NCBI GenBank assembly: GCA_027493525.1
Contig: JAOSKN010000001.1
Location: 1,798,001 to 1,862,000 of the forward strand
Length of the DNA stretch: 64,000 bases
Direction: 5' to 3'
Source: Planctomycetota bacterium
Lineage (GTDB): Bacteria > Planctomycetota > SZUA-567 > H5-PLA8
Shown here in pieces: positions 41,932 through 51,076 of this stretch (positions are counted from its first letter, which is position 1; every line of letters begins with the position of its first letter). Position numbers and translations under genes: made by a program. Below the pieces are notes generated by a model. That model was not told the DNA's origin. It searched no databases and worked only from the letters and a program-made list of their open reading frames with translations.

Positions 41932-42129
41932 CTACCGGGGCTCTTCAGGAACCTCGATCTCTTCAGGCGGAATCCAGACGACCTTGCCGTCCTTCTCGAT
42001 GCAGATCGGGTGACCGAGCTTCTTGTGGAAAAGCAGGGCTTCCCTGCCGGCGCGACGCATAGCGCAGTTCATGCCCTTCACGTCGGCGAGTCGCGCGGCT
42101 GTATTATGGCGGTCAGCTTCTCGAATCAT
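41932..42129 (-). CDS. Small partner of the zeta-toxin-like kinase, candidate antitoxin
   Basis: A 65-residue protein whose start overlaps the end of the zeta-like gene by 17 bases on the same strand. The N-terminal half is helical (MIREADRHNTAARLADVKGM); the C-terminus reads HKKLGHPICIEKDGKVVWIP then PPEEIEV, a short beta-hairpin ending with an acidic tail. As I recall the family, small proteins with an H-K-x-L-G-x-P-I and K-D-G-K-V-V-x-I-P-P-E-E-I ending often accompany zeta-like kinases. An antitoxin role is inferred from the pairing only. Lower-GC codon use than the trp genes suggests acquisition. Confidence 0.6.
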   Translation of the reverse strand: MIREADRHNTAARLADVKGMNCAMRRAGREALLFHKKLGHPICIEKDGKVVWIPPEEIEVPEEPR

Positions 42130-42694
42130 CGTACCGCCTCCTGATCTCTTCCCACATTCGCGGATCGATTATCTCTGAATCACCAGCGATCATCCGATAA
42201 GGCGCTACCCCGGAATTATCGTAGAAGCGCCATCGATCCGCAATAGGCAGGTACAGCTGGAAGAAATTCCTCAAGCCGGCGGAATACCTCCTCTTGATGA
42301 TGTCCGATGGGACGTGATGTCCTCCGACTCTTACCCGTTCGGCAACACGGCTTATGGATAGCTCGGGCGTGGACAGCCCAATATAGATCAAGGTAAATTG
42401 ATACCCATTGCTCTTGAGTTCGCGCAACCAGGGAGCGAAGCTCCTGCTGGCGAGAGTTGTTTCAAATGCGAATGAGGATTGACTGTTCGCCAGCTCATGC
42501 AGTCTCCGCAACATGACCTTGCCGGCTTGCAGGGCAACCCGGTCGGAGCCAAAGCCCGAGAGGCCTTGAGCGATTAGGTCCGCATTTACGAATTGATCTA
42601 CACCTAGAAAGTCATGCAGGATGAACTTGGCGGAAGTCGTTTTTCCAGCTCCGTTGGGGCCGCCGATAAGAATGACCTGAGGGCGCCCGTGCAT
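42113..42694 (-). CDS. Zeta-toxin family P-loop kinase
   Basis: A 193-residue P-loop protein. Walker A is GGPNGAGKTT with Lys18. NADLIAQGLSG holds the conserved Asp of the substrate site, SFAFETTLASRS is the second motif, and the lid segment RVRVGGHHVPSDIIKRRY carries the conserved Arg residues. True zeta toxins phosphorylate UDP-N-acetylglucosamine; this shorter form (COG4185-type) may act on another substrate. It starts 6 bases after the trpB stop, with GGGAGG inside the end of trpB, so it depends on trp operon transcription. AT-richer codons than its neighbours indicate horizontal gain. Confidence 0.85.
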   Translation of the reverse strand: MHGRPQVILIGGPNGAGKTTSAKFILHDFLGVDQFVNADLIAQGLSGFGSDRVALQAGKVMLRRLHELANSQSSFAFETTLASRSFAPWLRELKSNGYQFTLIYIGLSTPELSISRVAERVRVGGHHVPSDIIKRRYSAGLRNFFQLYLPIADRWRFYDNSGVAPYRMIAGDSEIIDPRMWEEIRRRYDDSRS

Positions 42695-42700
42695 AGAGCC

Positions 42701-43924
<1,224 letters not shown>

Positions 43925-44014
43925 CGTGTCATCCTTCCGGGCCGGCCAAAGCGACCAGCCTACGCCGCGGCAAGGCGTAAGGCAACGTGACCTTCGCACG
44001 CCGACTCGTGGCGG

Positions 44015-44020
44015 TATACT
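44015..44020 (+). promoter_or_regulatory. Candidate -10 box (TATACT) for the sulfatase gene
   Basis: TATACT lies 76 bases before ATG 44096 in the divergent trpB-sulfatase interval. A clear -35 box is absent. Confidence 0.35.
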
Positions 44021-44095
44021 CTTCTCCGGCTAAGCCGTCCTCCGTGTCGCCGTGCCTCCGTGGTTAAACCGGGCCATGCCCCGAGCGAGGTTTCC

Positions 44096-45469
44096 ATGCC
44101 CACCCAACGCCCCAACGTCATCGTCTTCTTCACCGACCAGCAGCGCTGGGATACCGCCGGCTGCTACGGCGGCCTGGCCGGCATCACGCCGCATCTCGAC
44201 GCGATGGCCGCGCGCGGCACGCGCCTCGAACACAGCTTCACCGTCCAGCCCGTCTGCGGCCCGGCGCGAAGCTGCTTCCAGACCGGGCGCTATGCCGCCG
44301 GCGCCAAGGGCACCGGCTGCTGGCGCAACGGCATCCCTCTGCGCGAGGACGAACCCGACACCCTCGCGCGAACCTTCGCCGCCGCCGGCTATCGCACCTG
44401 CTACATGGGCAAGTGGCACCTCTGGCACGAGCCCGACGACGCGCAGCCGCGCCGCTGGCACACCGCGCCGATCCCCGAGGCCGCGCGCGCCGGCTACCAA
44501 GATTGGTACGCCGCGAACATCCTGGAGTTCTACAGCGAGCCCTACGGCTTCCGCGTGCAGGACGCCCACGGCGTGGACGTGCGCCGCGGCGGCTACCGCG
44601 TCGACGCGCAGACCGACGTGATGCTCGAATACCTCCGCGACAGCGCGCGCCACCATCAACCCTTCTTCCTCTTCAACAGCTACCTCGAACCGCACCATCA
44701 GAACAAGATGTACCGTTTCTACGGACCCGAAGGTTCGCGCGAGCGCTTCAAGGACGCCTGGATCCCGGAGGATCTGCGCGCGCATCCAGGCAAGGGCGAC
44801 TGGGAGAAGGAGTGGCCCGACTACCTTGGCTGCTGCGCGAGCCTCGACGAGAACCTCGGGCGCCTCAACGCCACGCTGGAAAACCTGGGCCTCGCCGAAA
44901 ACACCATCGTGCTGTTCACGAGCGACCACGGCTGCCATTTCCGCCTGCGCAACAGCGAGTACAAGCGCAGTTGCCACGAGGCCTCGATCCACGTGCCGAC
45001 GGTCCTGCAAGGTCCGGGCTTCGAAGGCGGCGTGGTCGTGAAGGAACTCGTCAATCTGCTCGACTGGCCCGCGACCCTGCTCGACGCGGCGGGCCTGAAG
45101 GCGCCCGCGTCCTACCAGGGCCGCAGCGTGGCGCCGCTGGTTCAGGCGGCGCGCGCCGGGAAGCCGGCGCCCGATTGGCCGGATGACGTCTACGTTCAGA
45201 TCAGCGAGAGCCACATCGGCCGCGCGTTGCGCACGAAGAAGTGGAAGTACGCCCTCGGCGCGCCGAAAGCGGCCGAAGACGGCATGGGCTGCGCCTCGCG
45301 CTACGAGGAACAGAACCTTTACGACCTGGAGAAGGACCCGCACGAACAGCGGAATCTGATTCAGGAACCGAGTCTAGCCGGCGTGCGGGACGAATTGCGA
45401 AAGCGTCTGCGGGAACGCATGGAAGCGTGCGGCGAACCTCGGGCAGAACTCGTCCCCGCCCAGGCCTGA
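44096..45469 (+). CDS. Sulfatase (canonical Cys-type, formylglycine-dependent)
   Basis: A 457-residue sulfatase. The signature C54-G-P-A-R58-SCFQTG is the full C-x-P-x-R motif whose Cys is converted to formylglycine by a maturase. Metal-site residues are in VIVFFTDQQRWDTAGCYG and VLFTSDHGCHFRL; YMGKWHLW supplies the conserved Lys/His. There is no signal peptide, so it is probably cytoplasmic or uses an upstream start I cannot support. Substrate would be a sulfated sugar or alkyl sulfate. GAGG precedes the ATG by 6 bases. In contrast to the two hydrolases at 17-21 kb, its nucleophile motif is intact. Confidence 0.93.
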   Translation: MPTQRPNVIVFFTDQQRWDTAGCYGGLAGITPHLDAMAARGTRLEHSFTVQPVCGPARSCFQTGRYAAGAKGTGCWRNGIPLREDEPDTLARTFAAAGYRTCYMGKWHLWHEPDDAQPRRWHTAPIPEAARAGYQDWYAANILEFYSEPYGFRVQDAHGVDVRRGGYRVDAQTDVMLEYLRDSARHHQPFFLFNSYLEPHHQNKMYRFYGPEGSRERFKDAWIPEDLRAHPGKGDWEKEWPDYLGCCASLDENLGRLNATLENLGLAENTIVLFTSDHGCHFRLRNSEYKRSCHEASIHVPTVLQGPGFEGGVVVKELVNLLDWPATLLDAAGLKAPASYQGRSVAPLVQAARAGKPAPDWPDDVYVQISESHIGRALRTKKWKYALGAPKAAEDGMGCASRYEEQNLYDLEKDPHEQRNLIQEPSLAGVRDELRKRLRERMEACGEPRAELVPAQA

Positions 45470-45528
45470 ACCTGCATGCTATCTGAACGCGATCAATCTA
45501 TTTCTGTTGGCGTTCGAGCTAAAAAAGA

Positions 45529-45592
45529 GGGGGCCCCCGGGGTAAAGGGGCCCCCTTGCGGGAGAATCGGGGTGTGCGGGTTAACACACCCC
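45529..45592. terminator. Two tandem hairpins after the sulfatase gene
   Basis: Hairpin 1: GGGGGCCCC (45529-45537) with GGGGCCCCC (45547-45555), a perfect 9 bp stem with A6 before and TT after. Hairpin 2: GGGGTGTG (45569-45576) with CACACCCC (45585-45592), 8 bp with an 8-base loop. They begin about 60 bases after the stop at 45469. Confidence 0.65.
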
Positions 45593-45661
45593 TGGGCGCT
45601 TCTGGAAAGCGAGCATCCATACCCGCCTTCCATAGGCCTATGTATCAATCCGAAGGCCACA

Positions 45662-45690
45662 TTGAGCATAGTTAAAAAAGTAGATATATC
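45662..45690 (+). promoter_or_regulatory. Sigma-70-like promoter in an AT-rich intergenic island
   Basis: TTGAGC (45662-45667), exactly 17 bases, then TATATC (45685-45690). Transcription should start near 45697. Right there is AAGGAG (45698-45703) and, 9 bases on, ATG 45713 of a 7-codon frame (Met-Leu-Leu-Cys-Lys-Lys-Ile). The next large gene, holA, starts at 46022, so the leader would be ~325 bases. The remaining interval 45737-46021 shows no other feature I can support. Confidence 0.5.
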
Positions 45691-46021
45691 ATTCTGTAAG
45701 GAGTTTAATTGAATGCTGTTATGTAAAAAAATATGACGTTTCCTCCATTCTGAGCCTTCTTAGTCCAACTCGCGTTGCACCAGTGGACTGCGCGTCCATG
45801 ACAGTTCTTGTCACTGCGCTTGATGCGTTTTGCTTTACCTGTGGACGGTTGACGTGGACGAGAATCGTCTCCCCGAAAGAGCTGAATTTGCTGTGAATTT
45901 CAGGTGCTCAATTTCACGCACCGGAAAGGTCGAGTCCTCGGGTTTTGCGCCGCGCACGGGCGCGTTGCAATGCATCCCGCGCATGGGTAGAGTGCGCACG
46001 AACCCCTGCGAGCGAATTTCG

Positions 46022-47161
46022 ATGGCCACGCGCAAGAAGGCCCCAACCCAGGATGCGCCAGCGCCCGGCCAAGTGGCCCAGGCCTGGGCGCAGGGTAGGC
46101 TGCCGCCGGTCGTGTTGATCCTCGGCGTGGAGTCCGCGCTGCGGCAGGAGGCCCTCGACGGCATCCGCCAGGCCGCGTACGGCGAAGGCGACGGCGGCTT
46201 GAACTGGGTCGTCGTCCACGCCGACGAGAACGCGCCGGAGACCACGGGCCCCGCCGCGATCCTCGACGAGGCGCGCACGCTGCCCATGTTCGGCGCGGAC
46301 GAACCGAAAATCGTCGTCGTACGCAAGGCCGAGGCCCTGCTTGGCGCGAAGGATCCGCGCGAGATTTTCGAGCGGAACCTCGAGACGCTGCCCGCGGGCG
46401 CTCATCTGGTCTTCGAGGTCGTCGAGCCCGGCGCGCTGAAGAACACCCGGCTCTACAAACAGCTCGAGGCCGCCGGCGCGGTCGTCTCCTGCGAGGCCCT
46501 GCGCAACAAGTTCGGCAACGAGTCTCCCGATTCGCCGCTGGCGCGCGAGCTGGCCGCGCGCGCGGCCGCGCGCGGGCTGCGCCTTAACGCGGCCGGCGTG
46601 ATGGGCATGCTCGAACGCTGCGGCGCGGAGTTGGGCCTGTTGGACGAGGAACTGGACAAGCTGGCCCTCGCCCTGGGCGCCTCGCCCGGCGACCAGGCGC
46701 CCGTGCGCGAAGAAGACATCGCGCGCATCTGCGCCGACACGCGCCTGCCCAGCTCCTTCGAGTTCGCCGACGCGCTGGCGGAGCGCGACGCGCGGCGCGC
46801 GCTGGAGGCCCTTGGCCGCATCTTCGCGCACGGCCTGGGCGACTACCGCAAGCCCGGGCGGGTCATCACCAACGAGGGAACCATCGTGATGAGCCTGCTC
46901 GGCGCGGCCAGCTACAAGCTCTGTAAGCTCCAGGACGTGCAGGCCGAGCTGAGCGCGGGGAAGCGCGAGGATATCGTCTTCAAGGAGCACCGGCTCTTCT
47001 ACGATGCGCGCGCTTCCGCGCAGCGCGCGCTGCGCCGGCATACCGTCAAGAGCCTGCGCGCCGCCGTGGACGCGCTCTTCCGCGCCAACCTCGAACTGCG
47101 CACCGGCCACGAGCGCCAGGACGTCCTCGAGCGCCTCGCCTGGAAGGCGTGCCGGGATTGA
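46022..47161 (+). CDS. holA: DNA polymerase III delta subunit
   Basis: A 379-residue clamp-loader subunit. It follows the HolA plan: a divergent N-terminal RecA-like ATPase domain without a functional Walker A (VVLILGVESALRQEAL), DEARTLPMFGADEPKIVVVR (typical 'F...k.v.v.n' strand), helical domain II, and the C-terminal collar (SFEFADALAERDARRALEAL). The delta subunit opens the beta clamp. ATG 46022 (MATRKKAPTQ) is chosen from the domain start, though no ribosome-binding site is evident. Frame continues upstream to 45830 without family similarity. Slightly longer than E. coli HolA (343). Confidence 0.85.
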   Translation: MATRKKAPTQDAPAPGQVAQAWAQGRLPPVVLILGVESALRQEALDGIRQAAYGEGDGGLNWVVVHADENAPETTGPAAILDEARTLPMFGADEPKIVVVRKAEALLGAKDPREIFERNLETLPAGAHLVFEVVEPGALKNTRLYKQLEAAGAVVSCEALRNKFGNESPDSPLARELAARAAARGLRLNAAGVMGMLERCGAELGLLDEELDKLALALGASPGDQAPVREEDIARICADTRLPSSFEFADALAERDARRALEALGRIFAHGLGDYRKPGRVITNEGTIVMSLLGAASYKLCKLQDVQAELSAGKREDIVFKEHRLFYDARASAQRALRRHTVKSLRAAVDALFRANLELRTGHERQDVLERLAWKACRD

Positions 47162-47177
47162 GCGCGCCACGCCGCCG

Positions 47178-48359
47178 ATGAAACTCGCGCGCGCCGGCTA
47201 CATCGCCTCCGTCTTCGGCTGCCTGCTGCTGCCGGGGATCCTCAACGCCGGGATCGTGCCGCAGGAGATGGCCTCGATCTACGAGGATTTCCGGCTCGAC
47301 AAGATGACCTTCGGGATCATCGCCGGAAGCGTCTCCATCGCGGCGACCTGCCTGGGCGTGAGCGCCGCGTGGCTGGTGCCGCGCTGGGGCGCGTACCGTA
47401 CCTGCCTCGCCGGCTACGGGCTGCTGGTCCTGGGTTTGATCGGCACGTCACAGGCGGGCTTCGGGCCGCTGGCGCTGGGCCTGGGCGTCTGCCTGGCCTG
47501 GGGCATGGCGTACCTGCATCTGGCTAACGGGTTGGCCGTGCAGCTTGCGCCGCACCGCGCCGCCGCGATGACGAACCTGCTCCATGGGATCAACGGCATC
47601 GGCAAGGCCGTCGGGCCGCTCTTCGCGCTGCTCGGAACCGGCTGGCGTCCGCCGTTTCTGGCCTTGGGGCTGCTCGCGGCGGCGCTCGGCGCGCTGGGCC
47701 TCGTGGGGCTGCGCGCGCCGCCGGAGCCGAGTTCGGAGGGCTCGACCGGCCGCAACGAGGAAGCCCCTGCGCGCGAGGCCCTGCGCGCGCCGCTTTTTTG
47801 GGCCTGCGCCGCGCTCTTCTTTCCCATCGTCGGCATGGAGATCTGCGTCACGATCTGGCTCCCCAATCATCTCCAGCACGACGCCGGGCTCGAGAAGGCC
47901 GCGGGCGAAGCCGCCGCGCAGACGGCCGCGTTGACGATCCTTTGGACCATGTGCGCGCTGCGCCTGCTCGCGCCTTTGTACCTGCGCGCGCTTCCGCCGG
48001 TGGCGTGGCTCGCGCTCAGCGCCTGCGCCGCGCCGGGCATCCTGCTGGTGACGGAAGGCGGCCACGCGGCCGGCCCGTGGGCGTTCGCCGGCTTCGTGCT
48101 CTGCGGGATCGCCTTCGCCGCGCCGTGGCCGACCTTCTTCGCGCTCGCCTGCCGCTATTTTCCCAAACACAAGGGCCTGCTCAGCATCGGCAGCGGGGCC
48201 GCGACGAGCCTCGCGTACATCGTCTTCTACGCGCTGGGTGGCGTGGTGGGCGCGAAAGCCGGCCTGGAATGGACCCTGCGCATCTCGCCGATGCTCGCCG
48301 CGCTCATGGGCCTTGGCGCCGTGCTGATCTGGTGGCGCGGGGAGCGCGGGTTGCGGTGA
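47178..48359 (+). CDS. Major facilitator superfamily transporter
   Basis: A 393-residue protein with about 12 hydrophobic segments (for example FGIIAGSVSIAATCLGVSAAW, FGPLALGLGVCLAWGMAYLHL, PFLALGLLAAALGALGLVGL, WAFAGFVLCGIAFAAPWPTFF). A charged central loop with Ser/Glu (ESPEPSSEGSTGRNEE-like, about residue 190) separates two six-helix halves. The domain pairing HGINGIGKAVGPLF in helix 5 is typical of the FucP/sugar-type MFS branch. It starts 16 bases after holA with no strong ribosome-binding site. The substrate is unknown. Confidence 0.85.
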   Translation: MKLARAGYIASVFGCLLLPGILNAGIVPQEMASIYEDFRLDKMTFGIIAGSVSIAATCLGVSAAWLVPRWGAYRTCLAGYGLLVLGLIGTSQAGFGPLALGLGVCLAWGMAYLHLANGLAVQLAPHRAAAMTNLLHGINGIGKAVGPLFALLGTGWRPPFLALGLLAAALGALGLVGLRAPPEPSSEGSTGRNEEAPAREALRAPLFWACAALFFPIVGMEICVTIWLPNHLQHDAGLEKAAGEAAAQTAALTILWTMCALRLLAPLYLRALPPVAWLALSACAAPGILLVTEGGHAAGPWAFAGFVLCGIAFAAPWPTFFALACRYFPKHKGLLSIGSGAATSLAYIVFYALGGVVGAKAGLEWTLRISPMLAALMGLGAVLIWWRGERGLR

Positions 48360-48386
48360 ATGCCTGGCCGTCGGTCGGTAGTAATT

Positions 48387-48483
48387 TCAGTAAACAGTAA
48401 ACAGTGAACAGTGAACAGTGAACAGTGAACAGAATGCCCGGTAAGGGGGTACGTTCCGCAATCCGCAATCCGCAATCCGCAAT
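48387..48483. repeat. Heptamer arrays (CAGTGAA and TCCGCAA types)
   Basis: 48387-48432 has about six CAGTAAA/CAGTGAA units. After a short gap, 48454-48483 has four TCCGCAA units ending 8 bases before the stop of the minus-strand lyase gene. Confidence 0.9.
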
Positions 48484-48491
48484 CCGCAATG

Positions 48492-50993
48492 CTAGATCTG
48501 CTCCACCGTGATCGCGTTCCCCTTCGCCCACGCCGCCGCGACGCGCTTGCCCTTGGCATCGTAGCGCTCCAGGCGCAGGTCGGCGTCGAGCGGCGTGGCG
48601 CCCGGCAGGCGGGCATCGGGCTCCTGGCGCAGGAAGACCCGGTCGCTGCGTCCGCCGGCGAAGGACAGCTTCAAGCCCATCACCCCCGCGGGCATCTTGG
48701 GCAAACGGCCGACCTCGACGCCGGCGTCGAGCCCCTTGGCGTACGGAACCAGCGCGGCGGCGAAGCGCAGCGGCGCGCGCCCGCGCACCAGATAGCGCAC
48801 GACCGGCGCGGGGAAGTCCCCGCCGTCGGCGACCCAGCCCTGCACGGGGCATGTCTCGCCGCACGTAAGTTCAACCTTCAGGCCCTGCCGCGGCTCCAGC
48901 GGGATCAGCTCCAGGTTCGGCCCGGCCAAGCGCATGCTCCGCGCGCGCCGCGTGCGGGACTCGAGTTCCACGCGCATCGGCGCGAAGTGGAACAGCGCCT
49001 CGATCCGTTCGGCCGCCGCGCCGCGCACTTCGTCGAAGACCAGGTAGTAGTCTTCGCGCACGAAGATAACCGTCCGCTCGTGCTCGATCCCCGCCGGCTG
49101 GCCTTCGTAGCCGTCGCGGTAGACGGCGCGGGCGAAGTCCAGTACGGGGCTGAAGGCGGCTTCGCATTGTCCGCGGACGCTCTCGGCGTGGTGGTGCTGC
49201 GTGACCGCGCGCCGGTTCTGCCCCGCGCCGTTGACGAGCAGCGTCGAATGCGCGCGCGTGTGCCGGTAGAAGGCCGTCCAGTCGTCGTTCATGTAACCGG
49301 AGATGCCCGGATCGACGACGAAGGGCGAACCGTGCGCGAAAAGTTCGAGCCCCAGCGCGTCCTCGTGCTGGTGCGAGGCGCCGAACGGGCCGGCGTCGAA
49401 GAGCAGCCACTTCGCCGCGCGCCCCGTGCCGCCGGCCAGGACGTGAAAGCCGCAGTCCGGAAACGCGCGCGAGCGCCCCGCGTACGGGCCTTCGGCGGAC
49501 GCGGCGAACTCGGGCCGACCGAAGAGCCGCGCGCCGCGCATCAGGAACTCGCCGCCGTTGCGCGCGCGGTAGCCGCCGGAGTCGTTCACGCTGGGCAGCG
49601 AGCCGTCGGGGCGCGTCAGCCCCGCGATGTACTCGAAGGTCTTGGGCAGCCTTTCGTCGTAGGCCGCCGGCAGCGCGCGCCCGTTGAGCTTCGCGACCTC
49701 GTACACGTCCAGGAACCCGGCGACGGCCATCATGTGGTAGCCCGGCGCCAGTTCCCAATCCGCGCCGTCGGGGAAAATCTGCCGCGTCAGCTCGCCCTCC
49801 AGCCGCTTGATGCCTTCCTCCGCCCAGGCGTTGGCGCGCCGGAACTCCGGGAAGATCATCCCCAGCAGCGCCAGCACGCGCGACTCGACGATGAACCAGT
49901 TGTTCGCGTAGCCCTTGTAGCGCGTCAGGTGTTCGGCGTGCCCGTGGAAGCTCCTGAGCAGCGCCAGGCGCGCGGCGTCCGAGAAATTCGCGTCGTGGAG
50001 CAGGGCGAAGAAGCACTCCAGCCACGAACCGTAGATCCGCACGGCGGTGGAGAGCGTCTCCCAGGCCGGGTCGCCGCCGCCGTTGTGCGCGACGGGCTCG
50101 GGGTTGGCCGCGATCCAGCTCGCGAAGAGTTCGTCCAGCTTGCGCGCATACTTCGCTTCGCCCGTCTTGCGGTAGGCGTGCAGCAGCTTCATGAAGAAGC
50201 CGGTGCGGTTGAAGGCGTGCATCCACTCCAGGTAGCCGTTGGGGTTGGCGCGCCAGTCCACGGGCGTGCCGACGTCGAAGCCGTTGATCACGTTCGCGCA
50301 GATGCGCTCGGCCTCGGCGAGATCGGCCTCGGCCGGAGCCTCCGCGCGCCCGAAGATGTGCCTCGGCGCCGCGCGCGCCTTCAGGCGCCGCAGCAGCTCG
50401 GCGAGCGCGCCGGCTTCGTCGCCGCCGCGCGCCGCGCGCCGCACGCCGTCCAGCTCGGGGCGCTCGAGGTCCAGCGCGGCGAGCAGCCCCGCGCCGGTCA
50501 GGCGCGGGCCTGCGGCGCGCGCACGCCGCTGTCCGCTCCACCCGCCGATCCAGACCGCGCCCCGGCCGCTCACGTTCAGGATCGCCTTCTCGACCCCGCG
50601 CACGCCGGACGGGATGCCGTAGATCAGGAAATTCTCGTACGGCACCAGCCACGCGCGCCAGGCCTCCGACGCGAGCGGCTCCGGCACGCCGCTGCTGAAG
50701 TAGTCGTTCCGCGGCAGGCCCGAGGTTCGCGAGGCCAGGTTCAGGTTGAGCCGCGGCTCGGCGGTCGTCCCCGGCGCGGTGCAGAAATCGAAAGAGAACT
50801 GGTCGAGCGCATCGAAGTCGCGCCGCGGCAGCGGTAGTTCGAAGGGCCGGCCGGGGCCTTCCAGGTCGATTCGCACCGCCGGCCGGCCGGCATGTTCTTC
50901 GACGGGCAGTTTCCACGCCGCGCCCAGCGCCGCCGCGTCGGCGAGCGTCTCATCGTGAACGACCGTATCGAGCCGGTAGTGGGCGGGATCCAT
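48492..50993 (-). CDS. Heparinase II/III-family polysaccharide lyase
   Basis: An 833-residue protein. The middle is an alpha/alpha toroid (YGSWLECFFALLHDANFSDA, YANNWFIVESRVLALLGMIF, FPDGADWELAPGYHMMAVAG, with the Asn/Tyr catalytic candidates). The C-terminal half is a beta-sandwich beginning LPSVNDSGGYRARN and GASHQHEDALGLELFAHGSP, with the conserved His of heparinase II/III proteins. Residues 1-190 are an extra beta-rich N-terminal region. No signal peptide is visible. It would eliminate uronic-acid-containing glycans such as glycosaminoglycans or alginate; exact substrate unknown. ATG 50993 is used; no strong ribosome-binding site. Confidence 0.85.
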   Translation of the reverse strand: MDPAHYRLDTVVHDETLADAAALGAAWKLPVEEHAGRPAVRIDLEGPGRPFELPLPRRDFDALDQFSFDFCTAPGTTAEPRLNLNLASRTSGLPRNDYFSSGVPEPLASEAWRAWLVPYENFLIYGIPSGVRGVEKAILNVSGRGAVWIGGWSGQRRARAAGPRLTGAGLLAALDLERPELDGVRRAARGGDEAGALAELLRRLKARAAPRHIFGRAEAPAEADLAEAERICANVINGFDVGTPVDWRANPNGYLEWMHAFNRTGFFMKLLHAYRKTGEAKYARKLDELFASWIAANPEPVAHNGGGDPAWETLSTAVRIYGSWLECFFALLHDANFSDAARLALLRSFHGHAEHLTRYKGYANNWFIVESRVLALLGMIFPEFRRANAWAEEGIKRLEGELTRQIFPDGADWELAPGYHMMAVAGFLDVYEVAKLNGRALPAAYDERLPKTFEYIAGLTRPDGSLPSVNDSGGYRARNGGEFLMRGARLFGRPEFAASAEGPYAGRSRAFPDCGFHVLAGGTGRAAKWLLFDAGPFGASHQHEDALGLELFAHGSPFVVDPGISGYMNDDWTAFYRHTRAHSTLLVNGAGQNRRAVTQHHHAESVRGQCEAAFSPVLDFARAVYRDGYEGQPAGIEHERTVIFVREDYYLVFDEVRGAAAERIEALFHFAPMRVELESRTRRARSMRLAGPNLELIPLEPRQGLKVELTCGETCPVQGWVADGGDFPAPVVRYLVRGRAPLRFAAALVPYAKGLDAGVEVGRLPKMPAGVMGLKLSFAGGRSDRVFLRQEPDARLPGATPLDADLRLERYDAKGKRVAAAWAKGNAITVEQI

Positions 50994-51076
50994 GGCGCAC
51001 CTCGAATGGAGGAAGTCGCCTGCATTCTTCCCTTCCCGGCTTCGGATTCCAGGACCGTTCGGGGCGCGCGCCGCCG

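Noticed and set aside
43925..44095. trp attenuator or leader peptide upstream of trpB
   Set aside because: No short frame with consecutive Trp codons and no terminator/antiterminator hairpin pair is visible.
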